A DNA stretch of 64,000 nt from Actinacidiphila guanduensis (GTDB lineage Bacteria > Actinomycetota > Actinomycetes > Streptomycetales > Streptomycetaceae), in NCBI RefSeq assembly GCF_900103985.1, contig NZ_FNIE01000005.1, positions 496,001 to 560,000 on the forward strand. The letters run 5' to 3'. Below, piece after piece: positions 15,710 to 23,055 of the stretch. The notes beneath the pieces are model-generated. The model was given only the letters and a program-made list of their open reading frames with translations. It did not search any database and was not told the DNA's origin. Position 1 is the first letter of the stretch. Each line of letters opens with the position of its first letter. A program made the position numbers and the translations under genes.

Positions 15710-18040
15710 TCAGGCGCGTTGGCTGCGAATGTCCGCGTGCGCGTGGTCGTCGTGGGTGTGGACGCGGACTTCCACGCGGGCCAGCTGTTCGGTGAACGTG
15801 CCGCCGCCCGGGACCGCGCCCGGGGTGATGAGGTCCACCCGGCGCAGCCAGGGCGCGGCCGCCAGCGGGGCGAGGTCGAAGTTCTCGCGCCAGGGGTCCA
15901 CCGTCAGGAAGGTCAGGGCGGAGCGGGCGACCGTCCGGACGTCGCGCAGGGCCGGGCAGTTGATCAGGCGCAGCGAGCGCAGGGCGGTGAGGCGGGCGAG
16001 GTCGGGCACCGCGGTCAGTCCCGGATGGTCGGCGATGACGAGGGCGCGCAGGCCCGGCAGCGCGGCGAGCGCGGTCTCCAGGCCGTCCAGCGGGCCGTGG
16101 CAGTGGACCTCGGTGACGGACTCCTGCCCGGCAAGGCGCCACAGCGCGTCGGAGGTGCGCACGACCCGGGGCGCGTCGCGGACGGCCGTGGGGACCGGGC
16201 GGGCGGTGAGCCGGCGGCCTTGCCCCCCGTTGACGCCGTGTTCCAGCAGCCCGGGCAGCCGTCCCGCGGAGCGCCGCGGGACCGACAGCTCCGCCACCAG
16301 CCGCGCCAGCCGGTCGGTGCCGGTCAGCCCGGCGTGCACGGCGAGCGCCCGCTCGGTCTCCGGGCCCGGCCGCGCGGCCAGGTGCTCGGCCGCGAGGAGC
16401 ACCCGCGCGGCCTCGTGGCTGAAGGCGACCGTGCCGGGCGCGGGCGCGTAGAGCAGGCCCGCCCGGTCGGCGAGGGCGGCCAGCAGCCGGTCGGCGGTCA
16501 CCGGGCCGGCCGAGCCGCCGACGTGCAGCGCCTCCAGGACCTCCAGCGCCCGCCCGACCGGCAGCGGCGCACCGCCGTCGGGGAGGGTGGCGACGGCGAG
16601 GCCGCCCGCCGCGGCCCGCAGCACGCTGTCGCGGACCCGGCTGCGTACCGGCAGGTCCTCCTCGTCCTCCTGCCGCCAGGAGGCGGTGACCGCGGCCCGC
16701 AGGAGGTCGAGCCGCCCGCGGGAGCCGTGCCGCCGGACCGCCTCCACCGCGGCGGGCCAGATCGTGGCGCTCTCCAGCAGGGAGCCGCCGGGCGGCCCGG
16801 CCGCGTCCGGCGACGGCCCTTCCGCGGCGGCCCCGTCCACCGCGGCACTGTCCAAAGGGGCCTTGGCCACGGGAGCCTGCGGGCCGAGCAGGCGGGCGCG
16901 GGCGGCGGCGGTGAGCGGTTCGAGGAAGACGGGGGCGAAGACGCCCTCCAGGCGGTGCCAGGGAACGGAGGTGCCGTTGGTCTCCACGACGATCGGCGCC
17001 TGCGGGTGGGCGGCGGCGGTGCGCAGCAGCCACTCCCAGGCCGCCGTACGCCGGTGGGCGGGGGCGCGGTCCAGGCCGTCCACGGCCAGCAGCGCGCGCC
17101 CCTCGTGCAGTTGGCGGGCGGCCCATCCGGCCGGCTCCTGCGCGGTGAGCGCCGGGGCGACCACCGGGACCAGCCCGTCCAGCGGGGGCAGGGCGCCGCT
17201 GTGCGCGGGCAGCAGGAAGGCGGTGCGGCAGTCCCAGGGCGCCCCGCCGCCGGCCCGCATCACCCGGCGGGCCAGCGCCCGCAGCTCCACGCTGCGCCCC
17301 GAACCCGCGGGTCCGACCAGCAGCAGCCGGCGGCCCGCGGCCGCGAGGGCGGCGGAGTCCTCGGTCCGCTGCCCGGACCCGGCCCGCCGGCGCAGCCTGC
17401 GCGGCAGCGGCTCGGGTTCGCCGGCCGGGCCGGGGATGTGCGCCCGGGCGCGGAAGAGGGCGGTGAAGCGGGCGTCGTCAGCGGCGAGCGCGCGTGGCAG
17501 CTCGCCGACGGAAGGTGCCGGGTCCGTCCCGCCGGGCAGTTCGGGGGCGGTGGCGCGGGATTCGGCGAACCAGCGGGTGAGGTCGGCGAGCACCTCGTCC
17601 AGGACGGCGCGGTGGCGGGCGGCCTGCATCGTCAGCAGGGCCAGGCCGAGCGAACGGTACTCGGGCGGCTGGCGGGCGGTGAAGCCGTCCGCCTCGGCGA
17701 CCACGTCGGGCAGCCGCTGGGCCATCGGCTCCCACAGCAGCGGCAGCACGATCCGCGGCGAGCGGCCCCTGGCCCGCTCCAGGCTGGTGCGGTGGGCGAG
17801 CACGGCCCAGTCGGCGTCGGCGGGGCCCTCGGTGAAGTACGCGGGGGAGCACAGGGCGAGGACCAGGTCGGCGGTGGCGACACCGGGGGAGGCGGGGCCG
17901 GGGGTGCGGGCGGTCCAGCGGACGAACGTCGCGCCGGGGAGCGCGGCCAGCCGCGTATTCAGGTCGTCCAGAAACCGGGCCACCCACGCCTCGTCCCTGC
18001 CGTGCAGGTAGCTCACCGCGTAGGTGCAGGTGCTCTTCAC
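15710..18040 (-). CDS. FxsC-like TIR / P-loop NTPase / leucine-rich repeat protein
   Basis: 776 residues. Residues 1-~150 resemble the TIR-like domain of FxsC (YAVSYLHGRDEAWVARFLDDLN against FYLSHIRGVDEEWTAAFVRDLS; LCSPAYF against HAPGYF; LPLLWEP against IPVVWEP). FxsC has an SYCAAEW segment where this protein has PADADW, so the putative catalytic Glu is replaced. A NACHT-like NTPase follows, with Walker A GPAGSGRS near residue 240 and LLAVDGLDRAP as Walker B. The C-terminal ~130 residues hold leucine-rich repeats (LPGLRALVIADHPGLTAVPDLARLTALRSLRLINCPAL). I chose the GTG at 18040 because it has a GGGGGA ribosome site; upstream in-frame codons run into low-complexity sequence. Layout is that of a STAND sensor; target unknown. 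Confidence 0.78.
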   Translation of the reverse strand: MKSTCTYAVSYLHGRDEAWVARFLDDLNTRLAALPGATFVRWTARTPGPASPGVATADLVLALCSPAYFTEGPADADWAVLAHRTSLERARGRSPRIVLPLLWEPMAQRLPDVVAEADGFTARQPPEYRSLGLALLTMQAARHRAVLDEVLADLTRWFAESRATAPELPGGTDPAPSVGELPRALAADDARFTALFRARAHIPGPAGEPEPLPRRLRRRAGSGQRTEDSAALAAAGRRLLLVGPAGSGRSVELRALARRVMRAGGGAPWDCRTAFLLPAHSGALPPLDGLVPVVAPALTAQEPAGWAARQLHEGRALLAVDGLDRAPAHRRTAAWEWLLRTAAAHPQAPIVVETNGTSVPWHRLEGVFAPVFLEPLTAAARARLLGPQAPVAKAPLDSAAVDGAAAEGPSPDAAGPPGGSLLESATIWPAAVEAVRRHGSRGRLDLLRAAVTASWRQEDEEDLPVRSRVRDSVLRAAAGGLAVATLPDGGAPLPVGRALEVLEALHVGGSAGPVTADRLLAALADRAGLLYAPAPGTVAFSHEAARVLLAAEHLAARPGPETERALAVHAGLTGTDRLARLVAELSVPRRSAGRLPGLLEHGVNGGQGRRLTARPVPTAVRDAPRVVRTSDALWRLAGQESVTEVHCHGPLDGLETALAALPGLRALVIADHPGLTAVPDLARLTALRSLRLINCPALRDVRTVARSALTFLTVDPWRENFDLAPLAAAPWLRRVDLITPGAVPGGGTFTEQLARVEVRVHTHDDHAHADIRSQRA

Positions 18041-18351
18041 GGTCCCCCGCCTGTCCGTGTCGTGTGCGCTGTCGGTGCCGGGTGTGCTGTGGCTGTCGTC
18101 CCTGCTCGGTGCAGGCCGTGCGGCGCTGTGTACGGCGTGTCCGGCGCGCGCCGTGTGTGCCGCGTGCGTCGGTGCACGTCTGTGCGTCTCGATGTGCCTC
18201 GGCGTGCCTCGGCGTGCCTCGGTGTACGCCATGTGCGCCGTGCACGCCGTGTACGGAGGTCCATGGTCTCGTGCGGGCCCGGCGCCGTGGAAGAATCCGA
18301 GGACGTTCATCTGCCGTCTCTGGCAGCGAATCTGACTGGTTATCACATCAT
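18041..18351. promoter_or_regulatory. Divergent intergenic region with GT-rich repeats
   Basis: 311 bases between the minus-strand TIR/NTPase/LRR gene and a plus-strand unknown gene. It contains three tandem decamers GTGCCTCGGC (18194-18223, last copy with one change) inside a stretch of alternating GTG/TGC words (about 18060-18260). Promoters for both genes must lie here. Near the plus-strand gene, TATCACATCATATG (18341-18354) is strikingly AT-rich and could be a -10 region. Confidence 0.55.
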
Positions 18352-19464
18352 ATGTTCAATTCCATGGCGGACGGGAGCGAGCCCGCGACCCTCGTCCGTC
18401 CCGCGGGCCGTGCCCCCCTCGCACCGGCCGGTCTGGGGAAGAAGCAGGGGAACCTGCTCACCGCGGTGCTGCGCGGCATCCCGCTGCTCGGCCCGCAGGG
18501 GACCGTGCCGTTCGCGGAGGCCGACGTCCGCGCCTGCCTGGCCCGCTTCCAGCCCGCCGAGGGTCCCGGCGCCGAGACCGGACTCGTCAACCGGCTGCGC
18601 CCCCGGCTGCTCGACGCCGTGGTCGGCGCCCGGGCCAGGACCCGCGGGTACATCAGGGGGTTACCCGAGGGGGCCGTCGAACCCCTGCTCGACACGGTGG
18701 GCCGCGCGGTCGCCGAACCCCTCGTGCTGCGGGTGGTCTTCGGCGCGACGGTACGGGTGCCGCTGCGCGCGCTGAGCTATGTCCTGCCGGCCGCCCGCAT
18801 GGCCGAACGCATCGCGGAGGTCACCGGCAGCGCGCCGTACCTCCAGGCGGTGTACGTCGGCGGCCTCGGCGCCCGGATCAACGACCTGCCCGCGCGGACC
18901 GTGGACGCCGAGGGCGCCCTGCTCGCCGGCTGCCTGGAGCGCGTGCTCGCCGCCACCGCTCCCGCCGTCCCCTACGGCTTTTTCGCCGACCGCCCCGTCC
19001 CCGCCCGGCAGGACCCGCTCGCTCCCGTCCTCGCCTCGCTCGACGCGCGCCGCCGCCATGAGATCGCCGAACTGCTCGCGGGCAAGGGCGGCAGCCGCTC
19101 CGCCCGGCAGACCCTCCAGTACGCGGCGGCCCACGCCCTGCTGCACGACCGCGACGCGATCCCCCTCGACCTCGTCCACGGCGCCAGGCCGCCGACCCGA
19201 CCGGTCGTCCTCGACCTGGGCGGCCTGCAGGAACGCCACTTCCACAATGTGCGCGGCCTGTTCGCCGCCGAGGGCCGCCGCGTCCCCAAGCCGCTCGTCC
19301 TGACCCGCCACTCCGTCCCCCCGTACACGATGTCCCGGGCGGGCGACATCGCCCTGCGCGACTTCCTCGCGGGCGCGACCCCCGACTCCCCGGACCTCCC
19401 CACCGCGGTCCGCCGCGACCTGGACCTCCTCCGCGCGAACTTCCCCTTGGAGACGCTGAGATAA
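18352..19464 (+). CDS. Unrecognised 370-residue protein with a TTA codon
   Basis: No family recognised. Mixed alpha/beta composition, no signal peptide or clear membrane segment. Noticeable stretches are VVFGATVRVPLRALSYVLPAARMAERI, PYLQAVYVGGLGARIND, and a C-terminal block with VVLDLGGLQERHFHNVRGLF and LTRHSVPPYTMSRAGDIALRDFLAG. It starts in an AT-rich patch with no ribosome site in front of either ATG 18352 or ATG 18364, so a leaderless transcript is plausible. Codon 18661-18663 (Leu104) is TTA. It is divergent from the TIR/NTPase/LRR gene and convergent with the AAC(3)-like gene; its position inside the conflict island is the only hint of role. Confidence 0.7.
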   Translation: MFNSMADGSEPATLVRPAGRAPLAPAGLGKKQGNLLTAVLRGIPLLGPQGTVPFAEADVRACLARFQPAEGPGAETGLVNRLRPRLLDAVVGARARTRGYIRGLPEGAVEPLLDTVGRAVAEPLVLRVVFGATVRVPLRALSYVLPAARMAERIAEVTGSAPYLQAVYVGGLGARINDLPARTVDAEGALLAGCLERVLAATAPAVPYGFFADRPVPARQDPLAPVLASLDARRRHEIAELLAGKGGSRSARQTLQYAAAHALLHDRDAIPLDLVHGARPPTRPVVLDLGGLQERHFHNVRGLFAAEGRRVPKPLVLTRHSVPPYTMSRAGDIALRDFLAGATPDSPDLPTAVRRDLDLLRANFPLETLR

Positions 19465-19575
19465 CCGCCCGCAGCGGGGCCCGGCCCGGCAGAACCTCGC
19501 GGTGCGCACGAAGGGCAGTTGGCCCCGGCCCCGGCTCGGCGGGTGGACTGGTGGGGCAGGCGGGGTGCCGTGGGG

Positions 19576-19593
19576 GCGCGGGGAACCCCGCGC
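19576..19593. terminator. Bidirectional hairpin between convergent genes, member of a dispersed repeat family
   Basis: GCGCGGGG-AA-CCCCGCGC, perfect 8-bp arms, between the stops of the plus-strand unknown gene (19464) and the minus-strand acetyltransferase (19606). The sequence around it (GGGGCGCGGGGAAC) is the same start as the repeat seen at 24.9, 25.0, 43.9 and 55.7 kb. Confidence 0.5.
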
Positions 19594-19605
19594 GCACGGC
19601 GCCGG

Positions 19606-20652
19606 CTACTGCACGTGCCCTCGATGACTCGGCAGCCAGGCCGTGGCGAAGTCCACCGCCGGGGCGAGGCCGAAGAGACGGCAGGGCGCGTCGGCGACCG
19701 TACCCGTGGCGACGGGACCCGAGCGGGCGAAGTCACCCCCGAGCAGAGCGAAATCGCTGTCGTCGAGCACCACGTCCTCGTAGGCCCACCACATGGGACG
19801 GTCGCGGTCACGGTCGCGCACCACGCACCGGTAGGAGCGCCGTGGCGGCCGCGGAACGCGGTACTCGGCCAGATGAAAAGCGCTGCACTTGTCGAAGCCG
19901 ACCCCGAGGAGCAGCACGTCGGCCCGCACCCGGTAGAGCGCACCCAGCGGCGAGTGCTCGCCGAGGTGGCAGTCCTCGCGGTGCCCCGCGACGGTCGCGG
20001 CGGCGGCACGACCCAGCGCGGTGAAGGACGTCTGCGGGTGGCCGCTGCGCAGGGCGCCCGGCGTGGTCCGTATCGTCTCGGCGAGCACGCCCATGCCCGG
20101 CGCGGGGGTGGTAGTGGGGTCGAAGGGCGGCATGGCCGCGCGCAGGGCCGCGTGCGCCCAGGGCGCGAGCCCGCGCAGCCGCGCACGGTGCACGGCGGAC
20201 GTGTCGGAGTTCTCCGGCGTGAAACTCGGCACCACGAGGGTCCCTTCGGGCCCGAGCGCCAGCAACAGCGCGTCCCGCAGCGCCTCGGCCCGTACCCCAC
20301 GCGTCCGGCGCAGCGACGAGTGCACGAGCAACGTACTGCCCCGCCGCACCCCGAGCGCCACGAGCTGGTCGGCGAGCTCGCCAACGCCCTGTTGGCCCTG
20401 TTCGCCCGTTCCCGGAACGGGTGGAGTGGTGTTCGCGGTAGGGCCTCCTGTCGTACGGGGACGGGTGGTGACCGCGGCGTCGGGGGCGGCCGTGGCTGCT
20501 TCGGCGGCGGCGAGCGCCTTCTCACGAGTGCCGGTGGATCGATTCTGCTGCGGCTCCGTACCGGAGGGCCCGGCACGTCTCGGCGCCGCGGAGGCGAGGG
20601 GAACCGGACCGGGACGGCCGCGGCGTTCGCCCGGGGAGCGGGACGGCGTCAT
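19606..20652 (-). CDS. Aminoglycoside 3-N-acetyltransferase family protein with N-terminal extension
   Basis: 348 residues; the AAC(3)/antibiotic acetyltransferase core starts near residue 85. Family marks are LLVHSSLRR, GTLVVPSFTPENSDTS, the HPQTSFTALGR segment, SPLGALYRV and LLLGVGFDKCSAFHLAEYR. The enzymes transfer acetyl from acetyl-CoA to the 3-amino group of aminoglycosides, but many chromosomal Streptomyces members act on other amines. The first ~80 residues (Pro/Thr/Ala-rich, low complexity) are not part of the family. ATG 20652 has no clear ribosome site, and no in-frame ATG/GTG/TTG lies between it and the core, so the extension seems real unless another start codon is used. Substrate is unknown. 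Confidence 0.75.
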   Translation of the reverse strand: MTPSRSPGERRGRPGPVPLASAAPRRAGPSGTEPQQNRSTGTREKALAAAEAATAAPDAAVTTRPRTTGGPTANTTPPVPGTGEQGQQGVGELADQLVALGVRRGSTLLVHSSLRRTRGVRAEALRDALLLALGPEGTLVVPSFTPENSDTSAVHRARLRGLAPWAHAALRAAMPPFDPTTTPAPGMGVLAETIRTTPGALRSGHPQTSFTALGRAAAATVAGHREDCHLGEHSPLGALYRVRADVLLLGVGFDKCSAFHLAEYRVPRPPRRSYRCVVRDRDRDRPMWWAYEDVVLDDSDFALLGGDFARSGPVATGTVADAPCRLFGLAPAVDFATAWLPSHRGHVQ

Positions 20653-20719
20653 GAGCCAAGTCGTACCACGCCCAAGCCGGCGCAAGCCGGGCACCGGGGC
20701 GAAATCGACCGGAACACGG

Positions 20720-20745
20720 GTTGCCTGCAGGCAGGCTGAGGCAAC
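20720..20745. promoter_or_regulatory. Inverted repeat in the divergent acetyltransferase/SLOG promoter region
   Basis: GTTGCCT (20720-20726) and AGGCAAC (20739-20745) form perfect 7-bp arms around a CCTGCAGG palindrome, next to an AT-rich AACAATTG. This sits in the 413-base gap (20653-21065) between two divergent genes, a good place for an operator. The rest of the gap is C-rich with no gene. Confidence 0.45.
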
Positions 20746-21008
20746 AATTGCGGCAGACCACGCGGCCACGGGGCCGGCCTTCAGCCGCCCCCCGAACCCC
20801 CTCGGCCCCCCGTACCCCCGTGTACGGAAAGCCGGCCGCCCTCCCCGCACCTCCACCGGCCCCCGCCGCAGGCGGGCAATGCTCCCCTCGGGCACCCCGC
20901 AAGCAGGCCAAGCCCGCCCCGCGTCCAAGGCCCCACCCCCAAACGGTGGCGTGAAAGCAACGTGCGCACCGCGTGACCAGGCCGTGCGCGGAGAGAAAAA
21001 GACGGCTA

Positions 21009-21023
21009 CCGGACATCGTCCGG
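21009..21023. promoter_or_regulatory. Short inverted repeat ahead of the SLOG gene
   Basis: CCGGAC-ATC-GTCCGG, about 43 bases before the SLOG start and just after an AGAGAAAAAGA stretch. Operator or mRNA hairpin; weak evidence. Confidence 0.3.
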
Positions 21024-21065
21024 GGAAACGCGATCCCGGCCGCCCCGCGCTGGCAGACTGGCCGC

Positions 21066-21590
21066 ATGTCCCGACCACCAACAGTCGCGGCACGCCGACG
21101 CGGTGTGCTGACTGTCGGTGTCACGGGCCACCGCAGCATCCCGGACGAGGCGTATCCCTTGGTGCGTGGCGAGCTCGCGGCCGAACTCGGGAACGCCGCA
21201 CGGCGGTCGGACACCGTGGAGGCGCTCAGCTCCCTGGCGGTCGGCGCGGACCAGCTCTTCGCCGAACTCGCCCTGGAGTGCGGGGCCCGGCTGACCGCGG
21301 TGTCGCCGGGTGCCGACTACGAGGCCACCTTCGCGCCCGAGGAACTCGCCGGTTATCACCGTCTGTTGTGGCGCGCACACGCCCATGTCCGGCTGGACTT
21401 CCCGGTGGTGGACGACGACGCCTACTACGCGGCCGGCGCGTACATCGCCGAGCATTCGGACCTGGTGCTGGCCGTCTGGGACGGCCTGCCCGCACGCGGC
21501 CGCGGCGGCACCGGCGACATGGTCGCCTACGCCCGCTCGCTGGGTAAGACGGTCGTGGTCATCTGGCAGGCAGGAGTCCGCCGACCGTAG
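21066..21590 (+). CDS. SLOG-superfamily nucleotide-binding protein
   Basis: 174 residues. It opens with a strand and the GVTGHRSI loop (residues 18-25), continues with LSSLAVGADQLFAELALECGARLTAVSPG, and ends with SDLVLAVWDGLPARGRGGTGDMVAYARSLGKTVVVIWQ. This order (GxxGHR loop, aDxlf helix, D-x-v-xAvWDG, GGT...) is typical of the SLOG branch found with SMODS and SLATT proteins, which binds nucleotides or nucleotide-derived signals. The ATG at 21066 follows a short hairpin. The convergent gene (stop 98 bases away) encodes a SLATT-type membrane protein, the usual functional partner of such SLOG proteins. Whether it binds a ligand or makes one is unknown. Confidence 0.8.
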   Translation: MSRPPTVAARRRGVLTVGVTGHRSIPDEAYPLVRGELAAELGNAARRSDTVEALSSLAVGADQLFAELALECGARLTAVSPGADYEATFAPEELAGYHRLLWRAHAHVRLDFPVVDDDAYYAAGAYIAEHSDLVLAVWDGLPARGRGGTGDMVAYARSLGKTVVVIWQAGVRRP

Positions 21591-21688
21591 AACCCGGCCC
21601 CGAACTCCGCGGCTGCCCAAGGAAGTCGGACCAAGCACCGCGGCGCGCGGGCAGAGCGTGGAGTGAACCTCCGTACGGCGGAAGCGCC

Positions 21689-22612
21689 TCACCCGTGATG
21701 CCGGGCCACCCACGCCGTGTAGTCGGGCGAGACCCTCTCCTCCGCCGCCGCCACGTTCGCCGCCCACACCTGCTCGGTGTCCACGTGCTGCAGCGCCGCC
21801 GCCATCGCGCTCAACTCCTGCGCCACCAGCGAGTGCGCGGCCACCAGCGGCTGGTACTGCCGCACCTCGCTCCATGCCACGCTCGCCGCGGCGGCCGAGG
21901 ACGCGATCCCGACCAGGTCCATCGACGTGCCCCACTCCAGCGCCTTCGCGATGGCCGCCGCCAGTGCCGCCAGAGTTCCCAGCACGGTGACGGCCTCCCA
22001 CAGCCGCGCCCCGCGCCGGGACTCCACCGCGCGCCTGACGTACCAGTCGTGCTGCTCGGCGACCCGATCGCGCAGGTACACGTCCCGGCGTACGGCGAAC
22101 GGCTTGGCCCGTAACTCCCGCATGCCCGTGGTGACGAGGAAGGCCGGGCCGGGCCCGCCGGTCAGCGGCGGCTCGCGCCAGCCGATGGTGGCCAGGCGGT
22201 GCAGCCCGTCGTGCACGGCGGCTTCCAGCGCGCCGTCCGGGTCGCGCACGTCACGGCCGTAGGGCGCCCCGCACACCGCGTACCGCCAGCAGTGGGACCG
22301 TACCAACTCCGCCGCGCTGCGCTGGAGTTGCCAGTCGTCCTTGGGGCGTTGCCGGGCCGTGCGCCAGGTGAACCACAGTGCGCCCACGTACGCGCAGGCG
22401 CTCAGCAGCGACAGCACGTCGGCGGGCCCGATCCGCAGCCGCCACGGCAGGCCCGAGCAGGCCGCGGCCACCACCAGCAGCAGCATCTGGCGGCGCAGCC
22501 ACACCAGGGTCGCGCGCTGGCTGGACAGCGCGGCCGTGTCGGTGCGGTGGAAGAGCGCGGGCAGATCCGGATCGCCGAACAGGAAGCTCCGCTGTACCGC
22601 CGTACCGCTCAT
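21689..22612 (-). CDS. SLATT-type (DUF4231-like) membrane effector
   Basis: 307 residues with two pairs of membrane helices: MLLLVVAAACSGLPWRL plus VLSLLSACAYVGALWFTW in the N-terminal half, and AVTVLGTLAALAAAIAKALEW plus LVGIASSAAAASVAW in the second half, each pair followed by a cytoplasmic helical segment with conserved Trp and Arg (AELVRSHCWRYAV; YQPLVAAHSLVAQELSAMAAAL). This is the tandem SLATT layout, predicted to form pores that kill or arrest the cell on a nucleotide signal. ATG 22612 has GGAGGG at a good distance. A TTA codon (Leu167, bases 22112-22114) is present. It faces the SLOG gene tail to tail rather than in one operon, which is less common. Function is inferred from the family. 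Confidence 0.78.
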   Translation of the reverse strand: MSGTAVQRSFLFGDPDLPALFHRTDTAALSSQRATLVWLRRQMLLLVVAAACSGLPWRLRIGPADVLSLLSACAYVGALWFTWRTARQRPKDDWQLQRSAAELVRSHCWRYAVCGAPYGRDVRDPDGALEAAVHDGLHRLATIGWREPPLTGGPGPAFLVTTGMRELRAKPFAVRRDVYLRDRVAEQHDWYVRRAVESRRGARLWEAVTVLGTLAALAAAIAKALEWGTSMDLVGIASSAAAASVAWSEVRQYQPLVAAHSLVAQELSAMAAALQHVDTEQVWAANVAAAEERVSPDYTAWVARHHG

Positions 22613-23055
22613 ACCCGCCCCCTCCGCCGTACCCCGGCCGGACCCCCGTCCCCCGTACGGCAGGCAGCGGCCGCAGCGCACGGGAAGGGACAGGGTAACG
22701 CCGCGCGGCGCCGTGGCGTAGAGGGCCGCACCACCGGAGCACGCCGGCGCACCAGGGACAACAGCCCCTCGACCACGGGGAGTTCACCGACCGTTCCCGG
22801 GCCGTCCCGGACCGTGCCGTCGTCCGCACCTCACCCGCCTCGACGGCACCCGTGCCGCCCGGACGGACGTCCCCGGCCCGCGAAGCCCCCGGTGGGCGCG
22901 TTCTCCTTCTTCGCCGCAGTCAACGACCCGCCGGCCCCGGCGCCTTGGCGCCGTACGGAGCCGCGGGCCAGGGGCGTACGGTGCGGCGGCCGTTGACGCC
23001 CCGATGCACCGGTTGCGAGGATTCCGGCAACTTCGGAGCGGAGGCGGCAACGCGC
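22613..23055. other. 443-base divergent intergenic region without a recognisable gene
   Basis: It separates the minus-strand SLATT gene from the plus-strand GH154-type gene and should hold both promoters. No inverted repeat or promoter motif stood out; a GGAGGG ribosome site for the SLATT gene is at its left edge and GGAGCGGAGG for the GH154-type gene at its right edge. Confidence 0.4.

Noticed and set aside
18041..18346. Longer N-terminus for the TIR/NTPase/LRR protein
   Set aside because: The extra ~100 residues are His/Thr/Arg low complexity from the GT-rich repeat; GTG 18040 has a good ribosome site and the TIR-like fold starts right after it.
19606..20652. Self-resistance gene of an aminoglycoside cluster
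   Set aside because: No sugar-modifying, aminotransferase or transporter genes of such a pathway in the window.
21066..21590. DprA-like DNA-processing protein
   Set aside because: Related fold, but only 174 residues, lacking DprA's longer Rossmann extension and winged-helix; the GVTGHR loop and the SLATT neighbour fit the conflict-type SLOG branch.
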